Shown here: positions 14,778-24,300 of the stretch, piece by piece
Numbering within the stretch: the first letter of the stretch is position 1
Layout of the letters: each line of letters opens with the position of its first letter
Source of the DNA: Moraxella sp.
Lineage (GTDB): Bacteria > Pseudomonadota > Gammaproteobacteria > Pseudomonadales > Moraxellaceae
NCBI GenBank assembly: GCA_030525825.1
Contig: JAUNDZ010000001.1
Location: forward strand, 1 to 64,000
Direction of reading: 5' to 3'
DNA: 64,000 nucleotides
The notes under the pieces: model-generated
Seen by the model: only the letters and a program-made list of their open reading frames with translations
Database searches by the model: none
What the model was told of the DNA's origin: nothing
Program-made: the position numbers and the translations under genes

Positions 14778-14786
14778 TTTGATGGA

Positions 14787-15241
14787 GTGAATGGTGAAGA
14801 AAGCACTATTTTCCATCCAGCTTTGAAACAGATGCAGGTCATTGATAGTGTTTCGGTCAATCAAAAGGCGGACAGCTTTGATGAAGTGCGGAAAATGGCA
14901 GTATCTTTGATTGATAAGCCTATTTTAAATGAAAAATTGGGCTTTGTGGCAACAGTATCTAAAAATTCTTTGAATAAAATGCTTAGTGGAAAGGCTCATG
15001 TAAAATCAGCCAATCTCAAAACACATTTAACAGCTATTGTTAATCGTTATTTAAAAAATCAGTTTTAAAAGAAAGTGAGCCTGATAAAAATGGCAATACT
15101 CAGGTGAAAGGGGTGCATAAATTATTTGTTTATATGCTTCTTGATGATAATCGTTATTTGGTTAAATTTACGGTTAAGGAATTTTTAAAAGACGGCAATC
15201 GTATTTATTCTATTGAAGCGATTGACGAAGTGGAAAAGTAA
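14787..15241 (+). pseudogene. broken LPD3/BECR-type nuclease-like domain gene
   Basis: The first 93 codons (FDEVRKMAVSLIDKPILNEK, ATVSKNSLNKMLSGKAHVKS) end at TAA 15066-15068. In the -1 frame the sequence carries on without a gap as LKESEPDKNGNTQVKGVHK, LFVYMLLDDNRYLVKFTVKE and DGNRIYSIEAIDEVEK to a TAA at 15239. Together they make one domain of the barnase/EndoU/RelE-like (BECR) type that is common in large polyvalent phage proteins. The break sits in a TTTT run, so either one base was lost or a slip occurs there. Related modules are in the DarA-like protein. Confidence 0.55.
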
Positions 15242-15244
15242 AAA

Positions 15245-15304
15245 AAGATGCTGTTCCAGAAATGGCGACTTCATGAAGAAATACATCCGGCTCAACAGCA
15301 TCTT
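15245..15304 (+). repeat. 11-bp inverted repeat with internal palindrome
   Basis: AAGATGCTGTT and AACAGCATCTT are perfect inverted arms 38 bases apart, with the palindrome CTTCATGAAG between them. It separates two gene fragments. It could be a terminator-like structure or the scar of a small insertion; no U-run of note follows. Confidence 0.5.
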
Positions 15305-15353
15305 GTTTATTAGTTTACAATAAGATTTATGGCATGTCAATAACTTCTTATGA

Positions 15354-15680
15354 GTGGCTTGGCTTACTATTATCTTAACGCCATTTATTATTGATGGTGT
15401 TGAGTATGGTGCAAGGATTGTTGTTCGTGGTGATGGTAATGGGAATTTTTATTATGATTTCCAAGTTGCCAGCAGCGTTGATGTGATTGTAGATGGCATG
15501 GAAATAAAAAACCCATTAAGCAGGGACATTCCCTACGATTGGGAAGCCACATCTAATGGGTTTGCCAATCATTATAGGCAATCTAACTCTCAGAGTCAAT
15601 CTTTGTTTGACGATACTGGCTCAAAAATGGTGCTAAACCTATTCATCTTTGATAAAGACGGTAATGAAATCGGAGAATAA
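15354..15680 (+). pseudogene. fragment of an LPD3-like module (C-terminal half)
   Basis: An open frame of 108 codons from a GTG with no ribosome-binding site. TPFIIDGVEYGARIVVRGDG, NFYYDFQVASSVDVIVDG and VLNLFIFDKDGNEI are close copies of segments in the 1218-residue DarA-like protein (APFVINGTEYGARVVIRE, FHYDLQVRSTVDAILDG, VLNLFIFDKDGNEI). The front half of the module is absent, so this is best read as a duplicated, truncated remnant. It may still be translated. Confidence 0.5.
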
Positions 15681-15682
15681 TC

Positions 15683-16033
15683 ATGTATGTTGATGGACTG
15701 CTGAGCAGTATCTTGGTGTTGTGGATTGTGTGGTTGGCGGTCATGACCCCTTATGTGGTACGCCGTGCATCCTTATCCATGCAAAAGGTGGAATTTGAGA
15801 TGCTGTTTACGAATATTTGGCGGTTGGCGGTGTGTCTTTTGATGCCGTGTTTGTTGATTGTTGGGCTGCTATTATGGCGGTTTTTTGTGCTGCTATCGCA
15901 TGACATGACGGCAGGAAATGGGGTGCTTTGGTTCATTGTGGCATTGATTGGCTTGATGCTACTGGTGTTACACAGCTTTGTCAATGCGGTGTACTATGTG
16001 GCGGTGCTACATCTTGGGGTGGGGCGTGATTGA
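15683..16033 (+). CDS. small phage membrane protein
   Basis: 116 residues with three hydrophobic spans: LLSSILVLWIVWLAVMTPY, LAVCLLMPCLLIVGLLLW and LWFIVALIGLMLLVLHSF. It is two bases after the upstream frame and overlaps the start of the baseplate gene. Possible holin/spanin partner of the endolysin or an envelope-passage protein; no family recognised. Confidence 0.5.
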   Translation: MYVDGLLSSILVLWIVWLAVMTPYVVRRASLSMQKVEFEMLFTNIWRLAVCLLMPCLLIVGLLLWRFFVLLSHDMTAGNGVLWFIVALIGLMLLVLHSFVNAVYYVAVLHLGVGRD

Positions 16034-16355
16034 TACCAATAAAATCGTTGCCATGATAGAACATTGGCTAAGTACGCCGCCAAATGGCTATTTTGGGTCA
16101 AGTTATGGCAATAATCTGGCACAGCAACTCTTAAAAAACACAGACGCATTCACCGCTGATGCGTTTTTGGAGAAAATGAAAGCGGATATTCCCATCTTAA
16201 ATGAGCTGGGCGACGACATTGCTATCGTGCAAAACCACCTAGATTTTGAGCGGGTGCAGGTCTATATTCAGCTTGGGCGAGTGTATATTGAAGTTGTCGT
16301 GCCAAACACCAACCCCACCATAGAACAGGATTATTATCATGCTACAGCGAGCTGA
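16026..16355 (+). CDS. baseplate wedge protein, gp25-like
   Basis: 109 residues from the GTG that overlaps the upstream stop and has GGGGTGGGG before it; an ATG at 15978 would overlap the membrane gene fully. The pattern NLAQQLLKNTDAFTADAFLE, ILNELGDDIAIVQNHLDFER, VYIQLGRVYIEVVVP fits the gp25/W family, small lysozyme-related baseplate wedge proteins of contractile tails. It overlaps the next gene, a gp6/J-like wedge, by 17 bases, the usual gene order in P2, T4 and P1-like tails. Confidence 0.6.
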   Translation: MIDTNKIVAMIEHWLSTPPNGYFGSSYGNNLAQQLLKNTDAFTADAFLEKMKADIPILNELGDDIAIVQNHLDFERVQVYIQLGRVYIEVVVPNTNPTIEQDYYHATAS

Positions 16356-17790
16356 ACTAGAAACTGTCATTACAGGAGCATTAAGCGACTATCCTGATGT
16401 CGCCGAGCGTTATCGTGCTGGCGACCCAACCGTGAGTGCCATGCTTGGGGCGATTACCAACCTTGTGATGCTCTTATCACATGATACCCAAGCAAACATC
16501 ACAGAGCCATTCATCAAATCCAAAGATAAGACCATCATCGCCGATGCCATCAGTAAAGGCATCTTACCTGTGGCGACGCCTTGTCAGCATCGTCTTGTGG
16601 TGGAAAATACAGGCACAAGAACCGTTTCGCTGTCATCGGGGCGAACCATTGAAGACAGCGTTGGACGAGCGTGGCGGCTGATGAGTGCGGTGAGCGTACC
16701 TGCGGGTCAATCAAAGACGGTGCTGTGTGAGCAATCGCACATCATGGAGCATCGCCATACCTGTCAGGTCAGCGAGTCGTTTTATTGGCTTAATCTGCCT
16801 TTGGCGGATGATATGCATCTGGCTGCCATCAACATCACCAAGCCTGCCACCAAGACTACCTATCGCTATACGCCTAAATTTATGAATGCTAAAGTTGGCG
16901 AAGCTGCCTATACGCTGGTGAGTGAAGATTTGAGCAGTATCAGCGTGATTTTTGGGGATGGTGAGCGGTGCGGTCAGACCATGCAGGCAGGTGATGAGCT
17001 GATGATTAAACTTACTCACAGCTATGGCTATATTGACATTAACTCACTAAAACAGGCATCGCTAGATACCATCAATAACGGCGATGAACGCCACCTACTG
17101 CTGTATTTTGAACGTGGTGGCTTGGTGCGTGCAGGTGCAGACCCATTATCCATCTCACAAATGCGACTGCTCGCCAGCTTTCCATCCACTTATGACCAAA
17201 ATGCGGTATTTATGGGTAATTTTGATATGCTCATTCGTCAGCATCTGATGGGTCGAATTGCCTTTATGAGTGTGTGGAACGAGTCGGTGCATGAGCGATA
17301 CTATGGGGCGAGCGTGGATAACATCAATCATCTTAATCTTGCCATCGTTGCTAAGACAAGCGGCGACCAACAAGCACTAGAAAATGACGCCAAACAGCTG
17401 ATTGCACGAGCAGACAGCCTATTGGATGGTCGGGTTAGGCTAAAAAGTGCTGCTGATAAACCTTATGCGGTAGAGATTGAGGGTCAATTAGCAGGCGTGC
17501 ATGACATGGATGGTGTTAAAACACAAATCAAAGAACTGCTGCTTGCCAAATATGGCAAAGGCACGATTGCTGCCAGTTATCCAAATTTAGATGGTTTTAA
17601 TCGTCAAGAGATTGCCATGCTGATTCGTGAAAATGTGCCTGCTTTTCAAGACCGTATCAGCGATTTTAGCGTCAAACGACTGCAAGCAGAAGCTATTAGA
17701 CCGCATGAATGGGTGTATCTGACCGAGTCTAGCATCAGTGTAACCTTAACAAGAACGGCAGAGGTTTCGGCAAATATCTGGACAATCTAG
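16339..17790 (+). CDS. baseplate wedge protein (BplA/gp6/J-like)
   Basis: 483 residues, comparable to P1 BplA. Residues 1-75 are helical, then DKTIIADAISKGILPVATP, a feature of gp6/gpJ-type wedges, a beta-rich middle domain with a possible ligand-free jelly roll (VVENTGTRTVSLSSGRTIED, AYTLVSEDLSSISVIFGDGE) and a C-terminal domain with repeated short beta strands. Wedge proteins join the hub to the sheath. Its partner gp25-like gene is directly upstream and the tape measure gene eight bases downstream. Confidence 0.65.
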   Translation: MLQRAELETVITGALSDYPDVAERYRAGDPTVSAMLGAITNLVMLLSHDTQANITEPFIKSKDKTIIADAISKGILPVATPCQHRLVVENTGTRTVSLSSGRTIEDSVGRAWRLMSAVSVPAGQSKTVLCEQSHIMEHRHTCQVSESFYWLNLPLADDMHLAAINITKPATKTTYRYTPKFMNAKVGEAAYTLVSEDLSSISVIFGDGERCGQTMQAGDELMIKLTHSYGYIDINSLKQASLDTINNGDERHLLLYFERGGLVRAGADPLSISQMRLLASFPSTYDQNAVFMGNFDMLIRQHLMGRIAFMSVWNESVHERYYGASVDNINHLNLAIVAKTSGDQQALENDAKQLIARADSLLDGRVRLKSAADKPYAVEIEGQLAGVHDMDGVKTQIKELLLAKYGKGTIAASYPNLDGFNRQEIAMLIRENVPAFQDRISDFSVKRLQAEAIRPHEWVYLTESSISVTLTRTAEVSANIWTI

Positions 17791-17798
17791 GGTAAAAG

Positions 17799-20378
17799 AT
17801 GACAAAACTAAGCTATGACGCACAAGGGTTTATTCAAGGCATCAAAGGCTTGTCAGAAAAAACTCAGCTGGTGCATGAAGATACTCGTGCCATCTTGCAA
17901 ATTTTGCAAGACTGGCGACGACAAAGTCTCGATGCTCATAAAGAGCAGACACGCCTAAACAAAAAACAAGCTGCCATGCTGTCTTTTGTGATAAAACAAA
18001 GGCAAGATACCATAAGCAACAAAAAAGGATTGGCTGACACAAGGTCAAAACCCAAGATGGGCGATGAGCATACATCTAAGACCATTTATGCGAAGCGTGA
18101 AAAAACGCCAAAACAGCCAATTAAAAACCTTGATGGTAGAGATGTTATCAGTAGAAATGATGGCAATCGTGATTCCAAAGGTCGTTTTACTGCCAAGGCA
18201 GAAGAAAATACCTTTGTAAGAAAGCTGGGCAATGAGATTGGTAGGCAGTTACCCAATCATGGACTGGTGGCAGATACAGGGCAGATTGACCCTATTTTAG
18301 ATGGAGCAAAAGAGCTTGGACGCATTGTCAGCCCTGCTGCTCGTCTGGTGGGGCTTGGTGGGTCAGCCATCAGCGTGGTCAAGCAGCACCGCAACAAACG
18401 CCGTGAGCCACTACCCATCGCCCAAGACAGGCATCATCGTAAATTACTTGATGTGCTGGGCAGAATTGATAAAAATACTCGCACCAGTACGCTAGATAAG
18501 CTGTTTGGGTGTTTGGGTGGTCTTATTAGTGGATTGCTCGGTGGTATTCTTGGTGGAGCAGGTCTTGGCGGCATCACTGGGGTCTTTGGCAAGAAAAAGC
18601 AGCCTAAGTCATCAAAGAACCCAAAAAATGATGATACACACACCACTACAAAAACCGATGGTGGTACAAAGCATGGCAAAAATGGTCTTGGCGGCAAACT
18701 TCTTAAGGGTGGTGGTCGTCTGCTTGGGGCGGCAGGCTCGGCACTGGGCTTGGGTTTGTTGGCATCACAATGGCAGGAGCTAACAGGTGAGCAAAAATCT
18801 GCAGGTCTTGGCGGCATCACTGGGGGATTTGGTGGTGCTGTCGGTGGAGCGATGCTTGGGGCGAGCGTCGGCTCTGTCGTTCCTGTGGTGGGTACGGCGG
18901 CAGGTGGGGTCATTGGCGGCGTGATTGGTGGTTTGGCAGGCAGCACGGCAGGTGAGTACCTTGGACGAAAAGCCTACCCAAGCATGAAAGCCTTTGGTGC
19001 TCAAATGACCGAATATGGACTGCCACAGCGAATGCAGTCAGGGTTTTTGGGTGGATTGTCACCATTATTCACCGCAACCCCAAAACTGGTGCGTATGATG
19101 GCAAGTGGCATCAAGGGCATCATGGATAGGGCGAATACTTGGCTAGATAGTCTGCCTAGCGTAGGTGGTGCAGGTTTGGTAGATGGTGGCTCTGTCGGCG
19201 GACAATCCATTGTTGATTTAGCGTCCAAGGAAATTGGAGTTAGTGCGACTGCGAATCAGAATAGGATTCTAGAATATCAAAAAACCATCGGATTTAACTC
19301 ACAAAAAATTGAGGCATGGTGCGCGTCTTTTGTTGGTGCAATGCTTGAAACAGCAGGGTTTAAGTCTACTCGCTCAGCCTCTGCTGCGTCTTATGATTCC
19401 TATGGGCAAGCGTTTGACAAAAATCAAATCATTCCAGCGGGAGCGATTGGTACTGTTAAGCGTAATGGTGGGAGCGGTCGCCATGTATTCATCATTGAAA
19501 AAGACAATGGTGATGGCACGGTATCAACCATTGAAGGTAATTATGGTAATAAGGTGGTTAGAAATGTAAGAAAAAAATCTGAGCTTATCAGCGTTAGACT
19601 GCCTGTGGGTGTTAGTGGAAATTTTATACAATCTAATACTCCTGCTTTATCAACAGGGGTCAATACTAAAACTGCCAAAGCTAACACCACCTATGACCAT
19701 CTGATTTTACAATCAGCACGCAAATACGGTGTGAATCCTGCATTGGTTAAATCTTTGATTAATACCGAATCGTCATTCAACCCAAGAGCCACTTCGTTCG
19801 TTGGTGCTCAAGGACTTATGCAGCTCATGCCAGGTACTGCTCGTGATATGGGGGTTCGTAATGCCTATGACCCCGCCCAAAACATCGATGGTGGTACAAA
19901 ATATCTTGCACAGATGTTAAGGGAATTTGGTGGCGACCAAAGAAAGGCGTTGGCTGCTTATAATGCAGGTCCTGGTAATGTAAGGCGGGCAATCAGAAAA
20001 GCAGAAGCAGCAGGTCGCCCGAATGATTGGGGAAGATACTTACCTAGACCTAGAGAGACAGTTCCACATGGCGACAAAACCTTGCAAAATCTCGCCATCT
20101 ATGGGGGTGTGGGTTCTTATACAGGCACGCCAGCGATGACAACGCCAGTATCGGCGGCACGACCTGCCACCAGTATCAAAGCTGCCACGCCAAAATCATT
20201 GCCAGTAAACAAGCCCAAAGCAGTTGCCCCTGTCGGACCTGTCAAGACAAACACAAGCTATACAGATGGGCGAAACATATTAAATGTCTCTAAAAACAGC
20301 CTGACACAGAACATCACTGACCAACGATTGGCTCATGTGGTAACAGGCAATATCGGTCAATGGGGGAATGGGCGATGA
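17799..20378 (+). CDS. tape-measure/tail lysin with CHAP-like and lytic transglycosylase domains (P1 Sit-like)
   Basis: 859 residues. The first 230 are helical and charged; residues 235-390 are a Gly/Ala-rich, membrane-active stretch (LISGLLGGILGGAGLGGITG and repeats). Residues 471-604 resemble a CHAP-like amidase (KIEAWCASFVGAMLETAG with Cys; GRHVFIIEKDNGDGTV with His). Residues 628-755 are a soluble lytic transglycosylase: SLINTESSFNPRATS (catalytic Glu), GLMQLMPGTARDMG, ALAAYNAGPGNV. P1 Sit is the analogous tail-associated transglycosylase. It would ride in the tail tube and open peptidoglycan during DNA entry. Two different wall-cutting domains in one tape measure are notable. Confidence 0.85.
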   Translation: MTKLSYDAQGFIQGIKGLSEKTQLVHEDTRAILQILQDWRRQSLDAHKEQTRLNKKQAAMLSFVIKQRQDTISNKKGLADTRSKPKMGDEHTSKTIYAKREKTPKQPIKNLDGRDVISRNDGNRDSKGRFTAKAEENTFVRKLGNEIGRQLPNHGLVADTGQIDPILDGAKELGRIVSPAARLVGLGGSAISVVKQHRNKRREPLPIAQDRHHRKLLDVLGRIDKNTRTSTLDKLFGCLGGLISGLLGGILGGAGLGGITGVFGKKKQPKSSKNPKNDDTHTTTKTDGGTKHGKNGLGGKLLKGGGRLLGAAGSALGLGLLASQWQELTGEQKSAGLGGITGGFGGAVGGAMLGASVGSVVPVVGTAAGGVIGGVIGGLAGSTAGEYLGRKAYPSMKAFGAQMTEYGLPQRMQSGFLGGLSPLFTATPKLVRMMASGIKGIMDRANTWLDSLPSVGGAGLVDGGSVGGQSIVDLASKEIGVSATANQNRILEYQKTIGFNSQKIEAWCASFVGAMLETAGFKSTRSASAASYDSYGQAFDKNQIIPAGAIGTVKRNGGSGRHVFIIEKDNGDGTVSTIEGNYGNKVVRNVRKKSELISVRLPVGVSGNFIQSNTPALSTGVNTKTAKANTTYDHLILQSARKYGVNPALVKSLINTESSFNPRATSFVGAQGLMQLMPGTARDMGVRNAYDPAQNIDGGTKYLAQMLREFGGDQRKALAAYNAGPGNVRRAIRKAEAAGRPNDWGRYLPRPRETVPHGDKTLQNLAIYGGVGSYTGTPAMTTPVSAARPATSIKAATPKSLPVNKPKAVAPVGPVKTNTSYTDGRNILNVSKNSLTQNITDQRLAHVVTGNIGQWGNGR

Positions 20379-21259
20379 AAAAAACCGAAAATGTGGTGAA
20401 AAAACAAGCAGCGAAAGCCATCACACAAGATGTTGGCTCATGGACCACACCAGAAGCAAAAAATGGACTGAATGATAAGTTGGTCATGCACATCTATGTG
20501 GGCAATTATGCTGTGAATGATGTGGAGGGCATGACAAACTATAAGGATACAAAAAATGTCCGCTGTCTGGTAGAGGATATGGAGTTTACGGTAGAAAGTC
20601 AGTACAGTACGCCTTTTCAAGAGTCTGACCCACAAAACAAACTGCCTGCCATGCACGCCATGCTGTCATCTGGTACGCTTGTGGACATGGCAGGCGTGAT
20701 GGGTGTGGGCGGTGATGTGGAAGTATCCAATGATGGCGATGATTCACTTGTTGATAAGGCGATGACCAAAATTGAAGGTATGATGCACAAAACCAGTTTT
20801 AGTAAAATCAACAGTACGCAAATCTACGGGTCATCAGGCTCTATTCGTATGTCGGGGACGGTCATGCTCGTTGCTTGGGATGATGCGTCGCAAGTAGAAG
20901 ATGCGTTGCGACTGCTGCAGGCATGGTCATCGCCCACACACCTATCTAAGGAAAGCACAGCGGTGAATGTCGCACAAGGTGCCAGCGATGGTTGGGAAAG
21001 TGGCAATGGTGTGATAGAAAGTAGTATCAATGCAGTGGAGGGTGTGCTAGATGGTATCTATCAATCCGTCGTACCGCCCATCGTCTCTATTCGCTATGGT
21101 GGCAAAAGCTATCACGGTTTTTATATTGAAAGTGTCTCTGCTCCGATGAATGCTCCGATGAATGTCAATGGAGAACGCATTGCCATTAAGGTGCAAATCA
21201 GCTTTATCTCAAGGCAGGCGTGGGATAGAGCTGATATTGAAAAGCTATATCGAAGCTGA
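20375..21259 (+). CDS. baseplate/tail protein
   Basis: 294 residues from the ATG that overlaps the upstream stop (ATGA). Beta-rich blocks (VRCLVEDMEFTVESQYSTPF, SIRMSGTVMLVAWDDASQVE, PPIVSIRYGGKSYHGFYIES, ERIAIKVQISFIS) interspersed with helices resemble tube-like or LysM-containing baseplate initiators such as gp53/gp48. It closes late unit 4 directly after the tape measure, where baseplate hub and initiator genes usually lie. Assignment is by context and fold guess. Confidence 0.5.
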   Translation: MKKTENVVKKQAAKAITQDVGSWTTPEAKNGLNDKLVMHIYVGNYAVNDVEGMTNYKDTKNVRCLVEDMEFTVESQYSTPFQESDPQNKLPAMHAMLSSGTLVDMAGVMGVGGDVEVSNDGDDSLVDKAMTKIEGMMHKTSFSKINSTQIYGSSGSIRMSGTVMLVAWDDASQVEDALRLLQAWSSPTHLSKESTAVNVAQGASDGWESGNGVIESSINAVEGVLDGIYQSVVPPIVSIRYGGKSYHGFYIESVSAPMNAPMNVNGERIAIKVQISFISRQAWDRADIEKLYRS

Positions 21260-21278
21260 TTAATCCATTACATAATAA

Positions 21279-21318
21279 GGAACACCCCAACGATGGGGTG
21301 TCTTTTTTGGTGGATAAT
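21279..21318 (+). promoter_or_regulatory. late promoter 5 (GGAAC box + GATAAT)
   Basis: AAGGAACA with G at 21279 and GATAAT at 21313-21318; 29 nt between, one more than the norm. A terminator hairpin occupies the space between box and -10. Confidence 0.7.
21282..21308 (+). terminator. intrinsic terminator inside late promoter 5
   Basis: ACACCCC pairs with GGGGTGT around AACGAT and is followed by CTTTTTT. The 5' arm starts within the GGAACA box; the T-run ends just before the -10. Confidence 0.8.
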
Positions 21319-21350
21319 ACAGGTATTTTATCATCATAGGAAACCTGATT

Positions 21351-24300
21351 ATGAATCACTATCAAACAAAACAATCCACCCATCGTTATGAAACTGGCGT
21401 GATTGTGGGGCGTTATCGTGATATGCCTGCACTCATCGCTGATAAAGCAGGTTTTGATGGTCTTGGGGTGCAGACCGAAGTAGGGGGTAGTGATGACGCT
21501 TGGTGTGTGTTGAATCTGTTTGATGGGCTGCATCGTTATATTGATAGTGTTGCTGTCAATGGGGCGATGGACGCTGAACACGCACAAACTTTGGCATTAA
21601 GCCAGTTTAACCACCTAGAACCTGCCTATGCCACCATCATTGCCAAAGACTCAGACAGTTTTGATGGTATGCTGTGGTCATCCACCGCCATTCATCGTGT
21701 ACTAAGTTCTGACAAGCAAGATACTCATTATCTACCCATCATCAATAAAAAACAGCTTGCCACCGAAGAGAGTCGTGTGGTTGCTGATGAACCGATTTGG
21801 GATGGTGTAAATGTTCTTAGTCATGATGGCAGTCTATCTAAGCTGTTTTTGGATATGCAAAAACATGATGCCTATCATGAGCTTGTCCACCCTTTGGATT
21901 TAAAAGAGATGATGGACGGTGCGACAGAGTTGGGCTTTGATGCCATCGTTGAGAGCTATAACCGCCTAGACTTATTTAAAGAACGCCTATTTTCTGCGAT
22001 GGCAAAAGCCCCACAAGATGAGCTTAAAGTCGCCAATGTAACCATGACCAAGCCATTTAAGCGTCAAGGAGTGGCGAATGTGGCGGTGGTCTTTGAGCTG
22101 TCCGATGGGCAGTCCATCAGTATTTGGTTTCATAACCCAGATGCCAACCCTGCCAAACTTAGGGCAACTGATACGATGGCATCATGGAAGTGGCTACTAA
22201 ACGCCCGTGATGTTACAGCTGCACTATCGCCGCCAAATGGTGAGAATGTGCAACTGCCGACCCTTGCTCGTCGTATGATGTTGCTTGCCGCTAAGAATAC
22301 AAAACGCTTTGCCGCCGCTCAAAAGAAAAAGAGAGAAAACCAAGCAAGATTGCAGGCTGCTGAAGATGAAGTGAATGCCAAAATCACCACCATTGAGCGT
22401 CTGGACGAAGAGATTGGCACGCTACAAGCACGCATCGATGCCGCTGTTTATCATGCCACAAAAGCTGATGATGCACCCACCACCAAAGAAGTGCTGGTGG
22501 ATGTGGATAATGAAGTGATTGGGGTGACAGATACGCCTGATGAACGCTTACACGCCAAAGTGGAAAGTCCTGTGATTCATAATCCGCAAGAAAGCAATTT
22601 GCAGGCTGATGAAGAACCTGTGGTATTGACTGGCAAGGAGTTTGGAGAGTTTGATTTGTCTAGTGATGAGGGCATGAAAGCACTGCGTGAGAAAGTTAGC
22701 GAACATTTGAATGGCTTGCGTGGAGAGACGGTATTTTGTAAAGCACTGAATGCTGATGTGGAAATTCGCAAAAAAGGGATTAAAAAATATCTAAGCACTT
22801 CAAGCAACCCGATTAAGCTACAAATCGCTGGTTCGTTATTGGATATTATCAAAAATGGCAAGGTGTTTAAGCCTAGTGTGGGAAGCTATGCGAAAAAAGA
22901 GCAATCTCACGGCGTGAAATATCACTATTTAAAAGCACCATTTGTTATCAACGGCACTGAATATGGTGCTAGGGTGGTGATTCGTGAAGATAAAGAGGGT
23001 AAATTTCACTATGACTTGCAGGTAAGAAGCACTGTAGATGCAATTTTAGATGGTATTGACCCAATAAAAAATCCGAGCGTCCCCAACTTTCAAAAAGTGT
23101 TGGCTGTCTCGGATTTTTCTAACATTGTATATCAAGATGATTTCCAAGTCAAGGATAGTGCCAATGTTATTTTGGATGGCTTGGATATGAAGAATGCTGA
23201 ATGGGTTTCGGCAAACAAATCCGACCTAATTCAGCATTGGTTAAATGATAATGTAAATTTTGTACCTTGTCAAGATGCAATCTTAGATAATTTAGATGAT
23301 GATGCCATGCTAGATAGCTTAAAATCAGGCTATGTGCTAAACCTTTTCATCTTTGATAAAGATGGCAATGAGATTAAGGACGAGCCTACCGACAATCAAG
23401 AAACCACGACATACAACCAAGTAGAACAGCCACAAATCCTAGGGGCGACCTTGGAATGGACGGAAGCCAATTTTGATGAAAATATCAAATTTGACAACTT
23501 AGAAGCCTTGCAAGCATGGTTTAACAAGACCTACACCAAGGAATTTTTTGAAGAAGATGCCAGTCCTTATTTTAAAAACAAGCTCATTATTGACTTTGGG
23601 GCTGACGATTCGGTAACCATGCGTATTGATGTTAATGGCAGGGCAGAAGATTTAAAAGACGACTACAACCCCTTGAAATTCAGTCTGGTGGAGTGGCTTG
23701 AGCACAACTACCAGTCATTTAGCCGTCGTGGATTTGGTCAAAATGAGATTGATGAGCCAAAAGCACAAGTCAAATTGGGCTTAGCGTTGGCAGATGAGCC
23801 TATCTTGTCAGACAATGCCAAAGAAAATAAGCAGCCGCCCCAAGAGCAGGTACAAGAGATTGTGTTGTCTGAGCTTGTGATTGATAAAAATGCCAGTAAA
23901 AATGAGATTTATGAACAGGTCAGTAACTGGCTCAAAGACAATCTTCAAGGTAAAGTCATCACAACCGTTGATGGCAAGAAAGTAACCTTTAATCGAAAAT
24001 ACAGCATTGACCATCTGTCGCACGATGGTAGACGCTCAGTATTGGCAAGTCAGGCGATTGCTCATATTGCTGATGTATTTACCAAAGGCGAATTTGTGGG
24101 GCGTGAGGAGCTAAGCAAAGAACGAAAAGATAAGTTTGTCGCTTTCCATGCTTATGAAAAACAGGTGGATATTGACGGTAAAAAGGTGCTGCTACAAGCC
24201 AAAGCTGGTGAAAAGGCAGATGGCACATTGCAGACCTTAGAGACGCTGATTGCCTATCGCCAAAAGGTAAAATCAATGATGGATGGCATAGATAAAGAAA

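Noticed and set aside
18434..18946. 170-codon Pro-rich minus-strand frame
   Set aside because: It is the mirror image of the Gly/Ala-rich stretch of the tape-measure gene.
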